Positions 32,523 through 43,750 of a stretch of DNA of 64,000 bases are shown here, one piece after another; position 1 is the stretch's first letter; each line of letters begins with the position of its first letter. Source of the DNA: Rhynchopus sp. YZ270_cl-10 (Eukaryota; Euglenozoa; Diplonemea; Diplonemida; Diplonemidae); assembly GCA_964035575.1 (NCBI GenBank), contig OZ037904.1, positions 372,001 through 436,000 of the forward strand, given 5' to 3'. Under the pieces are notes generated by a model. That model saw only the letters and a list, made by a program, of their open reading frames with translations, searched no databases and was not told the origin of the DNA. Made by a program: the position numbers and the translations under genes.

Positions 32523-33357
32523 CGTGCCAAATGGGAAAGGAAAGGGTGCGGCAAGACCCCCTCCCTGTTAGTGTGAATGGGGAAGGGAGGGGTGGCTAAT
32601 GGCAAATGGGGTGCAGGGAGGATGGAATAAAAACGGTGGGGGGGGGAAGAGAGGGGGGAAGAGAGGGGGGAAGGAGTGTCGTTTCAGGTGCAAATGAGTA
32701 TTTCCACATGGCATGCAATAAAGGTAGGTATAGGTATAGGGACAAATGTTCCCATATTGTATTTTTCTTTTTGTATGTTTTGCAAAAAATGTGTAGGAGC
32801 AGATAAGAAGAAAGTAAGGTTGATAGTGCAAAGCGCCTCTGAGACGCAGGCACTGACTGGCTCCGTGGGCTGTCGAAAACCCTCCCGGAGAGTTGACTTT
32901 GGGAGTGGGAACTGGAGTTGCTGACAGGGAAACCTGTAAGCAGACACACGTTTCCCCAACCTGATTGGGAAGGGGCAAGCACACGATTCAGAGATTCAAG
33001 AAGGACACATGTCCTTGAACATAACACTGCGGCGTCTGCTAACCAACGAGAGAAGGGGCTTTGCAAGTTTGTTTGTTTGTGTTTGTTTTGTATTGTATTT
33101 CACTGTAGTAACTTTGTAATCAGAAATCCAATGAGAGAAGGGGCACCGACGGTTCAACGAGAAAAACAAAATTGTTGATTTGTCTTATAAAAGAGAGGAG
33201 CGGCTACTTATTTGATTTTGCCCAAAAATGTCTTTTTTTACCAAATGGTGAAAACCGAACGGGTCTTTGCAATCAAACAGATACCAATTCCAAAAAATCT
33301 CAAGAGTTTCTCAACACACATTTTACATTTTCCATCTTTTTAAAGGAGTACCATTCC
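32523..33357. other. Intergenic with R4 repeat
   Basis: No gene seen. GGGGGAAGAGA tandem units lie at about 32640-32672, an R4 copy at 32814-32885, and ATGAGAGAAGGGGC-type short repeats at about 33040-33150. Confidence 0.6.
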
Positions 33358-34047
33358 TCAACAGACCACACAGAATTTCTTTTTCCGTCCGGAGACAGGA
33401 GCGACCCCACTTCGCACCCCTCTTATTGCTGGAAGCCCTGAGTCCTTGGCGTCAACTATGGCGAGGACTTGCTCCTGCAGAGTGTTTTCAGTGCAGAGTC
33501 CTGAATAGGTCTTCACCGCTTCCCATTCACCCGCAACACATCGTTCTACTGTCAGTTTTGACGCAAAGTGCGCACGACCGTGCTGTTTCAGGGTCACTGC
33601 ACGCGGTGCGACTGCCTTTTCCCATTCGTGGCCATAAAAGAAGACGCCGTCTCGTTTCCTCCCACCCCAGAGGCGCCCTGCTACGCCAGTATAATGGGGA
33701 CCTGCATTGCCGCTTTCGATGATGCGCAACGGAGTGACGTCGGTGTCCCAGGAGAGGTGGTACACATCCCACGCCCAGCCACTGGAGGTGGTCCTGCAGG
33801 AGATGCGCCATTTGGTAGAAGCCAGCTCAATGCATCGCAGTACAACCCGCGACCCAGCCTCGACCGCATACTCCGATAGGTCCTTGTCTGCATCCATCAC
33901 CTCGCCATCAAAAACAACCTCCGCCGTTTCCCTCCGAGCGCCGAAAGCCTCTGCACACCTTGCCACCAACCCCACAACGGTTTCCTCCTCAGACACGCAA
34001 ACCACCTGCACCACACCTGTCTCAGAGTGCACAACGTTCAGCTCCAT
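33358..34047 (-). CDS. Ubiquitin-like-fold protein with polybasic CaaX (prenylation) tail
   Basis: 229 aa from ATG 34047. Residues 1 to about 72 (MELNVVHSETGVVQVVCVSE, ETVVGLVARCAEAFGA, VVFDGEVMDADKDLSEYAVE, GSRVVL) follow the ubiquitin-like order, including the 'vFdGevmdadkdLseY' segment. There is no C-terminal di-glycine at the end of this domain, so conjugation is unlikely. Residues about 75-215 form a Trp-rich domain (KWRISCRTTSSGWAWDVYHL, AGRLWGGRKRDGVFFYGHEW) that may be a galactose-binding-like beta-sandwich; low certainty. The chain ends GRKKKFCVVC-stop, a basic patch plus CVVC, a good CaaX farnesylation signal. Membrane anchoring on the cytosolic face is therefore inferred, as in plant membrane-anchored ubiquitin-fold proteins. 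Confidence 0.75.
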   Translation of the reverse strand: MELNVVHSETGVVQVVCVSEEETVVGLVARCAEAFGARRETAEVVFDGEVMDADKDLSEYAVEAGSRVVLRCIELASTKWRISCRTTSSGWAWDVYHLSWDTDVTPLRIIESGNAGPHYTGVAGRLWGGRKRDGVFFYGHEWEKAVAPRAVTLKQHGRAHFASKLTVERCVAGEWEAVKTYSGLCTENTLQEQVLAIVDAKDSGLPAIRGVRSGVAPVSGRKKKFCVVC

Positions 34048-35055
34048 GTTGGAGATTTGCAGTGGGTTTTACCTCCGACCGTGCGTTCTCTATTTTTACG
34101 CCAATTTTTGTGTACCCTGCAAAAGGAGTGTATGAAGCATTAGAGAAGGGGGTTTATCTACAGAAATCAAGCCAATCTCATTATACACCAACTGGGGTAA
34201 AGATCGGGGAACGTGAGTTTACCTTGTCCCCATTTGCTATCATTGCGGGATTGCTCCCCTAAGATCAGTGATCAAAGAGCCTAATGACGGTTGATATATT
34301 CCGGCTTCACCTGTGAAGAGGCTTTCTAAGCCTACCCACCTATGGTGCTCCGGGAGGGGGTCGAAGTATTGACAGGTCGCTGACACAGGGACTTTATAGA
34401 TCCCCTGATATTGACAGGTCGCTGACCGATTTCCGAAAGCACCAACCTAAGATAAAATACACTCTTTTTTGTTGACATTTTCAGTGATCCTCCATTTTGT
34501 CGGGAGATGAGAGGGAAGGGCTGCGCACACGCGCATAGGGGTTCTAGCATAGCGGATTTGGAGAGGGGTAAAGAAAGAAAGAGCGCTGGAGAGATGAATG
34601 TGCCTCACGAGCATATACATCTTGAGATCTTGGTGGAGGGCGGGGGGTAAAGAGAAAGAATAGTTGACACGTGCTAAAACACATCTCAGTCGAGCTCATG
34701 CAAAAAGGGTAAAGAAAGAAAAAAGAAAAAAAGAAAAACACAGCTACTAATATCGGCACCCAACTTTTCGAGAGGTGCACACAGTTTCTTCCAGGAAGAT
34801 TTTTTTTTTTTTTCTTCTTTTTTTCAAAAAATCTGAAAAAAAAAAAAAATAAAAAAGAAGATTTCTTCTTTTGGGAAAAATAAAAATAAAAAAAAATTTG
34901 GGGAAAAAATTTTGACGGGCCTCAGAGGCCTGGTCATATGGGCCAGTCTCCGAAGCACGCTCCATTTACAACCAAGAGTGTGCCTTTGTACACCCTCTTC
35001 AGGTAAAAACCATCTGAGATGTGTAAAAACACCTGCCTCGCACAGTCCCAACACA

Positions 35056-35170
35056 AAATTTTCCGCTCGCTGCGCTCGCGGAGGTACACCTTAAAAATTT
35101 TTTCCGCTCGCTTCGCTCGCGGAAGTACCACCAAAATTTTCTCCGCTCGCTGCGCTCGCGGAAAGACACC
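35056..35170 (+). repeat. Three tandem GC-rich hairpin units
   Basis: Three about 45-bp units each contain CCGCTCGCTGCGCTCGCGG or CCGCTCGCTTCGCTCGCGG followed by GTAC or GACACC. The middle one pairs TTCCGC with GCGGAA. The GC-rich units stand out in an A/T-run-rich region. A nearby block (about 35350-35372, TGTGGGGAGAAAGCTCGGAA) recurs inside the nested elements at about 59620-59640 and 59690-59705. Confidence 0.8.
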
Positions 35171-36061
35171 CCCAATGTGAACTGTTACGTGAAATAAAAT
35201 AACGGGCGTGGAAAAATTTTTTTGAGCCTCCCCACGATTTCACAAAAACCCAAAATTTAGCGTCAGGCCCTGGTTTCCCCATTTTGCCGTGAATTTTCAC
35301 ACCTCTTCCAACTTTGTCAGGGAGGAGCGCGCGCGAAGCGCGCGCGACGACCGCTTGTGTGGGGAGAAAGCTCGGAATGTACTTTTCTGAAGGGGGAAAA
35401 AAATCTTCTTCAAAATTCACACCCGAAGAAGGAGCGAAGAATCCCTGGAGGTGCAAAAAAAAAAAAAAAAAACAAAAAGAGAGGGATCAAAAAGGATATT
35501 TAAGACGAGTCTCTCGTTGCTGTTGGGCACCTTTATATATAAAAAAATGAAAAGAAGAAAAAAAAGCCTCTCAGCGAAATGCTACTTCGGGCACGAATGC
35601 GCGAATAGAGAACGAAAAAAAAAAAAAAAAACAACTTTTCTCTCGAGAAAAAAATATAAATAGCTAGTACGATGGTATCGCATCACGTAGAAAAGATGTA
35701 AGATGAGTACGTTTCACTTTGCATACAAAATCATTTTTTTTTGAAAGTTGATATAAAGGGGGGTGGGGGATAAAACAATTATCCCCCGTTTTTTCTCCCC
35801 CATTTTATTTTATTTTATCCCCCATTTCCCACACCGCGTTTTTGGTGTGTATTTTCCTTGGGGATGGGGATATTCAGATGGGAAAAAAGAGAGATATTTT
35901 TTTTTATCCCCCACTACAACTATCCCCCATTTGTTGAGAAGAAAAAACTGGCGATATTTTTTATTTTATCCGCCATTCTACAGTTACCCCACTACAATTA
36001 TCCCTCCCCCCCCCTTTAATGAATGCGCCTCTTGAGCACGCTCATCTCATGGAAGAGGGTT

Positions 36062-36127
36062 TACTGTGGACAGGTCGGAGGAGAGAGACATTTGCTCCCC
36101 CCCCACCCTCCTCCACCTGTCCACAGT
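36062..36127. repeat. Hairpin
   Basis: Arms CTGTGGACAGGTCGGAGGAG and CTCCTCCACCTGTCCACAG pair with few mismatches around a C-rich loop. No coding content. Confidence 0.75.
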
Positions 36128-37445
36128 GTGAAGGGAGAGTTCGTTAGTGCAAAAGCCTCAGTCGGACATAGATGCAGCAACCTCAAGGTAGCATAGAACC
36201 TTGGGTGGGAGGAAGCGTTTAGCTTCGTTGTGTGTGCTCTCAAAAATAAAGGTTGAAAGAGGGTGAATCATGCCGTGCATCTTCACATCTTCAAAACAAA
36301 GAGAAACTGCACAGTGACCTATACAGTCGTCCAAAACACAAAAAAAACCCCCCCCCCTTGGCATCCAAATAAGTTCGGTGGATTTTGAGAATACATATTT
36401 TCACACCTTTTTTTGAACGCCAAATATGAGAGATAAACTGTATTTACATTGGTATAAGCTGGGACTGGTAGTCTACACTAAGAAGAAAAAGAAAGTGAAG
36501 TTGATAGGTGCAAAAAACGCCTCCGCAGGCACTTTGAAGAAAAAGAAAAAAACTTGAAAGATGAAAAATGTGTCTCTCACGCAACACACATTTTAAAAAA
36601 ATGATAAAGAAAATAAGAATACTTGTAAGATGAGCCCGAGCCTCGCGTGAGTCCACCTACGCAAAAAGTTTTTGGCGGGTACTTCAACGGATGCAGGCAT
36701 AAAAGACCCATCAAGAAGGAAAAGAGAAAAGATGGGTAAAAGATGTGTGTACAAAGCTCAAAGCCTTCGTCTGCTGCGCCATCTGAAGAAAAATTCTGAA
36801 GACAGCACTTCCATCTCCATCTTTTCCCCCAAAGCCCTCGCGTTGGTAAGATGGAGATGTGCTTGGTATCACTTTGTAAAATTTCCCGTAAAAAAAAACA
36901 CAAACACACATGAAATATTTCTCACGAAGCATTGCCAATTTGATGGCAAAAAACTGGGAAAAAAAAAAATCAAAAAATGTGGAAACAGCAAAAAAAAATA
37001 AAATAAAATTTGTGGACAGAGGATGTGAGCATCCCATATTATGTGGAAGAAGAAGAAAAAACGAATACGCAGAAAAGAAACCAAAACATAGTAAATAATT
37101 TGGGGTCAAAAAAAATAATGATGTGTGGATAAACGTCTCGAAGCGCAGAAAAAAAGTGAAGTTTGACATTGTGCAAAAACGCCTCTGGGACGCAGGCATT
37201 GACACTCCGCAGGGGGGAGAAAAAAAAATAGAGTTGAAAAGATGAATGTGCCTCACATCTGCTTTTCCACAAAAAAAAAAAAAAAAAAACGCATCGAGGG
37301 TTTGTTCGCACTCCTGTTGTTGCCGGGAGCTAGTTTGCTCATCACAGCTCATGTTGTTCGGGAGAATCGAAGAAGACAAAGAGAGGTTGAAAGCATGCAA
37401 ACACCTCACCGTGCATCAACAGACACCAACATAAAATAAAGAAAA

Positions 37446-37487
37446 GTTTATAAGATGATCCTAAGCCTCTCTGTGCTTAGTCACCTT
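37446..37487 (+). repeat. R2 family repeat
   Basis: GTTTATAAGATGATCCTAAG, then CCTCTCTGTG and CTTAGTCACCTT. Preceded by an A-rich stretch and followed within 30 bp by an R1 copy. Confidence 0.85.
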
Positions 37488-38543
37488 AAATAAAGTTGAC
37501 TTGAAAAATACAAAAGCCCTCTCGTGACAGTGTACCTTTGGTACAATGACCGGCTGTACCAAGGTACCAAACAAAGCCATTACTACACTCTCCCTTCCCC
37601 CCCCTCCACTGTGTGGAGTAAGGTCTTAATCGCAATCGCCGGTGGACTCCCACTATGATCTACGGAGCCGTTAACCGTGGGGGGTCTTTTTTGTTGGCAA
37701 GGTTCCAGTGTATCATAATCTGTGAGTACAATACGGAAAAGGAACAACAATATTCTGATGACATTTTGATGGTAAAATACATCACAATACATAAGCCATT
37801 TTTGCCTTCCCCTTGCTCTATATCAAGATACACTTTGCAATAATGAAAGAATCGATGCATGAGATGAACCTAAGCCTCTCTGTGCCTAGTCACCTCTGAA
37901 CACATCGTAGTCGCACAGCATCATGAAATATACCGAAAAAATAATTTTACGGTACTTCACGGGAGCACACGTCCGAATAAAAAAGAAAAGAGGACACCTC
38001 CATATACCGCACACGTCCAAAGTTGGACCAAATTACTGCCTGTAGGCGGAAGCAAAAATAGACATGCGCAACAAATAACACAACACCCGATATCACAAAA
38101 CGGAGAAAAAAAAAAGCACCTATTTTTTTCCTCCAGAAGACATATCTCTCTATCCCAGGGCAGGCGATAAGAGCGGTATATAAGAGGGTTTCGGGCCTCA
38201 CATCTCCTTCCACAAAATATGAACCCATACTCGTAAACGAGGGTAATCAGATCTGATAACCCAATTTCGCATGTGGTATTTTTTTGGCAACAGGTAGCGC
38301 CGCAGGCGCATTGCTCTTCGCGGCGGGGTCACATTGTGTGTGCAAAAACACTGTAAAGTGACTTCAGCCCAAGAAAAGAAAAAATTCCCGAAAAACCCAT
38401 CATAATTCTAGTTCATACCGCCTGCCAGGTCTATACTAAAGAAACAATAAATGGCACAGTCCGTAAACCCATGCCAACTCAAAGCACAACGCCAACTCAA
38501 CAACAAAAAGGTAAAAAGACAAAAGACAAAAGACAAAATGGGA

Positions 38544-38578
38544 ACTTGAAAGATGAACTATGCCTCTCGGGCACATCT
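38544..38578 (+). repeat. R3 family repeat with altered stem
   Basis: ACTTGAAAGATGAACTATGC, then CTCTCGGGCACATCT. The stem here is TGCC/GGCA, different in sequence from the family norm TGTGC/GCACA but still able to pair. Confidence 0.75.
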
Positions 38579-39133
38579 AAAAGAAGAAAGAACCTGAACG
38601 AACAACTACAGCAACACAACAAAAACATCGGGTGGGGTAAAAGCCCTGAGAGGGGACCCAAAATTCTCGTGAGGGTGTTTTTTTTTACCCCACCGTGACG
38701 TGTTACTGTAAAATGGAAGATGTGGATGGGGTCGCTGGGGACCCACATGCACACACATCTTAAAACAACAAAGAACAGTTTTTTTTTTTTTTTGGCCAAA
38801 AAAGCTCTAAAATACCACCAAAAAATGGGTGGGAAGTATTGTCACCACCAGGTACCACCTACCTGGGGTATTTTTTCGGATTGGACCATACTTCTACAGG
38901 TACTACACGAGGGTCCGCAAAAAAAAGCCCCCCCTGTAGGTGTATAAGTTCCAGGGTTTTGAGGACCCTCCTTTTCTTATCGAAAAGACGAGAATGAAAT
39001 AAAAGGGAAACGTTGAAAGATGGCCGTACCCTGTACTGGGCGGCACATATCCTGCAGATAATAGTGAGGTTGGAGGTGTAATTTTTTTCTTTCTTGCCTC
39101 CTTGAACGGAGTGCAAACACCTTTGCGGCGGAC

Positions 39134-39370
39134 CTAGTCAGGGGGACTGCTAGTGGAACTATTAGTCCTAAACTATCGTATTCGTACAAATTATTGACCA
39201 GAAAAAAAGATCGAACTTCCAGAAATAAATTTTCTGAAAAGGTCGAACATTATTACGGCCGATAATTTTTTTGTACGAATACGGTGCTAAACTAGTAGTG
39301 TTACTGATGGACTACTTGTAAAACACTGATCATTTGGAGCAGCACTACTAGTTGAGGGCCCCCTGACTAG
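39134..39370. mobile_element. MITE with CTAG-flanked inverted ends
   Basis: 237 bp bounded by CTAGTCAGGGGG and CCCCCTGACTAG. Inner arms also pair in part (CGTATTCGTACAAATTATT / AATTTTTTTGTACGAATACG; GCACTACTAGTT / AACTATTAGTCC-like). CTAG on both sides is the likely target. No coding capacity. Confidence 0.8.
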
Positions 39371-39732
39371 CCCGTCGTGTTGAGGGAGAGGGAACGGGGG
39401 AGGGAAAGACACACTGCCCTTTAGCAAATAACTGGAAGGGGCAATGTAGTGAAGCCTCCTTGCCAGCGTCTGCGGTACACCATGGTAGAATTCGTCAGTA
39501 CCAAATGAAACGAAACATGTAAGATGACTGTGTCTCTCATGCACACATCTTCAACAAAGGGGGTTAGAAAAGATGCTCTTCTGTAATCTTACAGGTGGGG
39601 TGATTTGGGGGTCTTTTCAGGAAAATTTTCCTGAAAAAAAAAAAGACCCCAAATAACCCCAACAGGTACACTTAAATAAAAGAAGCCAGAAGCGCATTAA
39701 CGCCTCAAGTGAACCCACTGCATTGCCGGGAA

Positions 39733-39903
39733 ACAAAAAAAGGTGAAAAAAAACAATGTGTGTTACACTAAGGTTGTTGTGGTTAAATGAGTACTAGAAA
39801 CAAAGCAAGCTTCTGTCTTTTTTCAATCCGTTTTGTTTTTTGTTTTTTGCCCGCAGCGCTGCCTCCAATCTTTTTAGAAGTGACAACAAGTTGGTTTATA
39901 AAA
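39733..39903 (+). repeat. 170-bp repeat shared with 58292-58452
   Basis: The two copies share GTTGTTGTGGTTAA, GAGTACT, AGCAAGCTTCTGT, TTCAATCCGTTTTGTTT, GCAGCGCTGCCTCCAATC and GACAACAAGTTG in order, with small gaps. The last part resembles an inverted R5-type unit. Confidence 0.8.
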
Positions 39904-41020
39904 AAAAAACAAAAGAAAGAATCTGAGCCTCGTTTGGTCATCCAAAGAACTTCAAGGTAACGTGAGCAATGATACTGAAATACAAGAAACCACACCATAA
40001 AAGTTGTAATGTGAAAACATACTTTGCTACTGGGTACACATCTTTAATAAAATGCACAGTCTTTTGTCAGAGCCTCGAGAAAATTATGTATCAAAAACCT
40101 TCCCTTGAGGGACGGTGCTCTCGGTTGGTCATTTTTTTAGATTGACCAAGCAACTCTTTACTTGGACTGATCAGCTTCTGGGAATAGTCCACTGTGCATG
40201 CAAAAGGTATACCATCCTACAAGCTCCGTCACGACAGATAGGTACAATTAGTTAGTCTGTACACCTCTAAATTTGAATGTCGAAAAAAATGGATTTTGTC
40301 TAAAATGGTTTTTGTAGGTCGGATATATTTGAGACATAAAAACCCCAGATGGTTGAGAGAGAGAGAGAAAGAGAGAGAGGGGTACAGCAGCCTGCAGACT
40401 GGAATCGTAAAAAAGAAGAAATGTTTATAAGATGCACCTAAGCCTCTCGTGCTTCGTCACCTTTAAAGAAGAAAGAAAAAGATGAAAAAAAATAAAATAA
40501 ACTCGACACATGAGATGCACCTCATGCGCACAGCTCTGGCATCGTGGAAGTAATCGTAAAAAGAAGGTTGGCTTGAAATAAATAGGAAAAAAGAAAAAGA
40601 AAAACTCTCATTGGGTGAACGGGGAGAGATTTTTTTCGCTAGCTCTCAGTAAGCTCTCACAGGTTCTCACAAGCTCTCACAGCCTGTCACCTGTCTCACG
40701 AAGACGATCATGGATCACCCATGTCATTATCGAAGACAGAACAATAAGAAAACTGTTCCAGAAGCCATACAAAAAAAAAAAATATTCTAGCTCTGGAAAA
40801 CCTGTATTTTGTGTGGAAATTGTTGACTCTAATATACCCCCTTACTCCATTTTCCCCCCCCATCCCCTCCCCTTTTTTGATAATCTGTTGGTTGTAGTGA
40901 AGCTGGCATACAGACAGTTTTTTCACTAGCGTTTCTTTTTCTTTGTTGGTCTTGATCTTTTCGTTCATTTCGTTCTGGTACGGATAAAAAAACATAAAAA
41001 ACAAACAAAACAAAGTTGAC

Positions 41021-41150
41021 TTGAAATACAAAGCCCTCTCGTGAACAGTGTACCTTTGGTATATGACCGGCTGTACCGGAGTGCATCCACCCCAACCATG
41101 CAGTACCCTATATCCATTTCGTGGTTTTCATCTGATACAACTAATCCAAC
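41021..41150 (+). repeat. R1 family repeat (representative copy)
   Basis: Begins TTGACTTGAAATACAAAGCC, then CTCTCGTGAACAGTGTACC, TTTGGTATATGACCGGCTGT, CCCAACCATGCAGT and TTCGTGGTTTTCATCTGATA. Small stems are possible (CCGG...CCGG around the GCTGTACCGG block). Other + strand copies: about 345-490, 10190-10360, 12983-13016 (5' part), 18699-18845, 23436-23462 (5' part), 37500-37562 (5' part), about 53280-53340 (3' part, in an intron), 55466-55592 and 60556-60700. Its CTCTCGTG core is shared with R2 and R3. Confidence 0.85.
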
Positions 41151-41242
41151 TGGGTTCTTTGTACCTCCAAAACCGCGATTTCGGTCTCTTTTCCCCTTCC
41201 ATTCCCCCCTCCCGCAAGCAGAAGCTGGCCAGAGGGAAAAAA

Positions 41243-43309
41243 TTATTGAATTTGCTGGATAAGGAGAACTTTATATGCATTGGCGCGCCCGATATGGGGT
41301 ATGAGAACGTGATCAAGCGAGGTGGGGCATGGGGTGGCCTCTGGTGGTTCGTACAGGCAGACTACATTGTCTGCGACGGCCGCTTCGCAAAGCGACCAAC
41401 TGCGACGCACAGTTGAACCAACAACGGTCACAAAACGCTGACTCCGTGCACCCACATCACCATGCTGCAACGAACCACTCGCAAGACCTACCCCATTCAG
41501 TGCAGGGGTGGCGTGGATCCTCTGCACAAAACGGATTGCACTTTCTGCATGCGCTGGAGCAGACCGCGTCACATTCCATCCCATACACACACAGTTTCCT
41601 AACAAGGTTACCAAGGTCCCACCATGCTGGTCTAACGCCGGCGACAATGAGGACAACACATTGTTCATATTCTGCAGTGCAGCGACATGGCCGTCTCCGA
41701 CTGCAAGCTCTGCGACGCCTACTGTACCACAGACCTGGCGGGTTTGTGGTTTGAGGGAGATGGTAGAGGTTGCTGAGGAGCCGCCACCAGATTCGAAGTC
41801 GGGGAACGGTGCGGCAGGGTCGCCGAGAGGACGGTGCTTGCGTCCTGCAAGGGAGAGAGGCCACACGCAGCAGACCAGAGTGCTGCCCGACACACCTTTG
41901 AGCTCGAGGTCCTCGGATTCGCCTACGACAGCAGTGCAGGATGTGCATTCGGTCTTCCAGAGATCAGAGCACACTGCGACAGCGCCGGGTTTGCAGGTGC
42001 TCTCAAGGCGTGACGCAATGTTGACAGTATGTCCAAAATAATCGGTTCGTCCGGTGAGCGGGTTTTCTTCGAGTGTGACCGGCCCGCTGTTGACCCCAAT
42101 GCGGACGGTGAGGCCGCCCCATAATGAGCCCTGTGGTGCGCAGATGGGTGCGTCCTCGAGAAGCGACGCAGGCCACGCTGCCTCGAGGAGGCGCTCCTGT
42201 ACACGCAGCCCAAAGCAGACGCCTTCGGCTGTTGCGGCGAAGGCAATCATGAAGGAGTCGCCGATGGTCTTCACCTCGTAGCCGCAGAAGGCCTGCATCA
42301 CGTCCCGCAGCACGCAGTTGTGGATCTTCAGCGCAGCACGCATGCCTTCGGGGGCAGCCTCCCAGATCGACGTCGACGCACGGATGTCTGTGAACACTAT
42401 GGTCGCCAGCTCGCACGACGACCCTGGCGGCGGTGCAGGCGTATACTGCAGACCCCCTGCCTCCACCTCCTCAAACAGCGCTGCAGGGAGGTAGGGACGG
42501 TACTTCCTCAAATTCTCCTCCATCTTGTGCAACGTTGCGTGCATCTCCTCTGGGAGCAAGACGTCCTGCGCCTCAAGCATGCGGGCCACACCGTCCACGT
42601 CGTACTGCGCAAGCAGGGTAGCGATCTCTTGCACTGCGGTGATGGTGTGCTCCATGGTCACCTGCTCTTTGAGGATGGCGCGCGCAAAGCTGCGGGTCGC
42701 GAGGAAGTCGATCAGAAAGACCTGCAACGCAGATATCAACTCTGATGTACGTCCGTGGGGGCAGGGCAGGTCTGTACAGTCCCCCATATCTGCGTATATC
42801 TTTTGCCTGCCAAATTCGCCTGTTTGCGGCGCGCTCAGCCTTGGAACATCTAGCAACCCAAACCGGAAACGCTGTTCCATATCCATAAAGATGAGCCACA
42901 GTACTGCCAGGCAGACCACCCCTACGGTGTACCGTTCGTCGACCTGCATGACAAGGAAGAAGTCGACCACCAACACCATCGGTGCCCAAAAGGAGCCAAA
43001 CCCGGACCTCGCCTTCACATCTGCCAGCAGCACACACAGCAAGAAGACCAGCCCGGTTGCCACCACAAGCCCCGAAGTCACCTTCCGTCTACGAAGCACA
43101 GTGACCACAGCAAACGACGTTGTCCCCGAGATTAGCGTGAAGCCAAAGAAGAGCTCCGGCAGTGCAACATACTTCGCAACGTCAAGCACCAGGTAGATTA
43201 TCGTGAACACAAGAATTGTCAGGTTTACAAGGAAAAACAACGTCTGTTTCCGCTGCTCCTTTCGCGTCAATGACCCATCAATGGACAGCACACTCTCAAG
43301 CCATGGCAT
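41243..43309 (-). CDS. Membrane adenylate cyclase with a second, degenerate cyclase domain
   Basis: Class III nucleotidyl cyclase making cAMP, 688 aa from ATG 43309. The N-terminal about 145 aa hold about five hydrophobic spans (NLTILVFTIIYLVLDVA, VATGLVFLLCVLLA, VVCLAVLWLIFMDM and others). A helical linker (about 215-275) leads to the catalytic domain (about 298-480). Metal-binding Asp308 (IVFTDIRAST) and Asp351 (EVKTIGDSFMIAF), transition-state Asn430/Arg434 (HTVNIASR), and adenine-selecting Lys347 and Asp423 (RTDYFG) are all present, so ATP is the expected substrate. The wording CxYEVKTIGDSFMIA is very close to kinetoplastid adenylate cyclases. Residues about 520-660 (VGVAELAVGDGHVAALQNMN, GGTLVTLLGNCVCMGWN, GLASGSLQHGDVG, VVGSTVRRSWSLCE) repeat the fold but have lost both metal Asp residues. 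No intron seen. Confidence 0.92.
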   Translation of the reverse strand: MPWLESVLSIDGSLTRKEQRKQTLFFLVNLTILVFTIIYLVLDVAKYVALPELFFGFTLISGTTSFAVVTVLRRRKVTSGLVVATGLVFLLCVLLADVKARSGFGSFWAPMVLVVDFFLVMQVDERYTVGVVCLAVLWLIFMDMEQRFRFGLLDVPRLSAPQTGEFGRQKIYADMGDCTDLPCPHGRTSELISALQVFLIDFLATRSFARAILKEQVTMEHTITAVQEIATLLAQYDVDGVARMLEAQDVLLPEEMHATLHKMEENLRKYRPYLPAALFEEVEAGGLQYTPAPPPGSSCELATIVFTDIRASTSIWEAAPEGMRAALKIHNCVLRDVMQAFCGYEVKTIGDSFMIAFAATAEGVCFGLRVQERLLEAAWPASLLEDAPICAPQGSLWGGLTVRIGVNSGPVTLEENPLTGRTDYFGHTVNIASRLESTCKPGAVAVCSDLWKTECTSCTAVVGESEDLELKGVSGSTLVCCVWPLSLAGRKHRPLGDPAAPFPDFESGGGSSATSTISLKPQTRQVCGTVGVAELAVGDGHVAALQNMNNVLSSLSPALDQHGGTLVTLLGNCVCMGWNVTRSAPAHAESAIRFVQRIHATPALNGVGLASGSLQHGDVGARSQRFVTVVGSTVRRSWSLCEAAVADNVVCLYEPPEATPCPTSLDHVLIPHIGRANAYKVLLIQQIQ

Positions 43310-43750
43310 TGCGGCAGCTGGATCACCCCCCCAACCCCGCCTGTTTGATTTCGAATAGCGAAGGAGGGAACTAGGGAGCGAGGATGAGCAGGAGTAAATA
43401 ATTAGGGGTTTTTTTTTGGGGAGACCATTTTGCTTAGTGGATTATTGGTCGTTTATCTTTTTTTTTCTTCTATAAGTGGTGTGGTCGACAACCCCAAAAA
43501 TAGCACAAAATAGTACTTTATCGCACTTTATCGCACTTTATCGCACTTTATCGCACTTTACCACACTTTTTCGCACCCCCCGCCCTTCAGCCACACCAAG
43601 ATATCTCTTTAGGAAAGTTCGGAAAAAAAAAAAAGGCTTTTTTTTTGGAAATGCTAGTTTTAGTGTAGGTCACCATCACCCAAGAAGGCAGCTCTCTCTT
43701 GCAATATTGTCATGACGGTGTCTGCCATGAAATATTGGTTTGTATTCAAT
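43310..43750. other. Intergenic; 10-bp tandem repeat
   Basis: Between the cyclase and LRR genes. At about 43511-43576 the unit TCGCACTTTA is repeated about six times with slight variation. Otherwise T-runs, nothing coding. Confidence 0.75.

Larger units (their letters stand above)
34048..41242. other. 7.2-kb gene-free stretch of repeats
   Basis: I find no convincing exon on either strand. Contents: a repeat with TATTGACAGGTCGCTGACCG (about 34330-34450, recurring at about 60862-60930); R3 copies (34586-34623, 36552-36596, about 37234-37265, 38544-38578, 39515-39550, about 40505-40535); R7 (about 34660-34704); R2 copies (36621-36658, 37446-37487, 37859-37895, 40423-40462); R4 copies (about 36493-36533, 37153-37216); R1 copies (37500-37562, 41021-41150); GC-rich tandem hairpins (35056-35170); a perfect hairpin (36062-36127); poly-purine TATCCCCCAT repeats (about 35770-36010); and a MITE (39134-39370). 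Confidence 0.65.

Noticed and set aside
34048-41242. Hidden multi-exon gene in the 7-kb gap
   Set aside because: I read both strands for runs with domain-like composition and found only homopolymer frames and repeats; small exons could still be missed.
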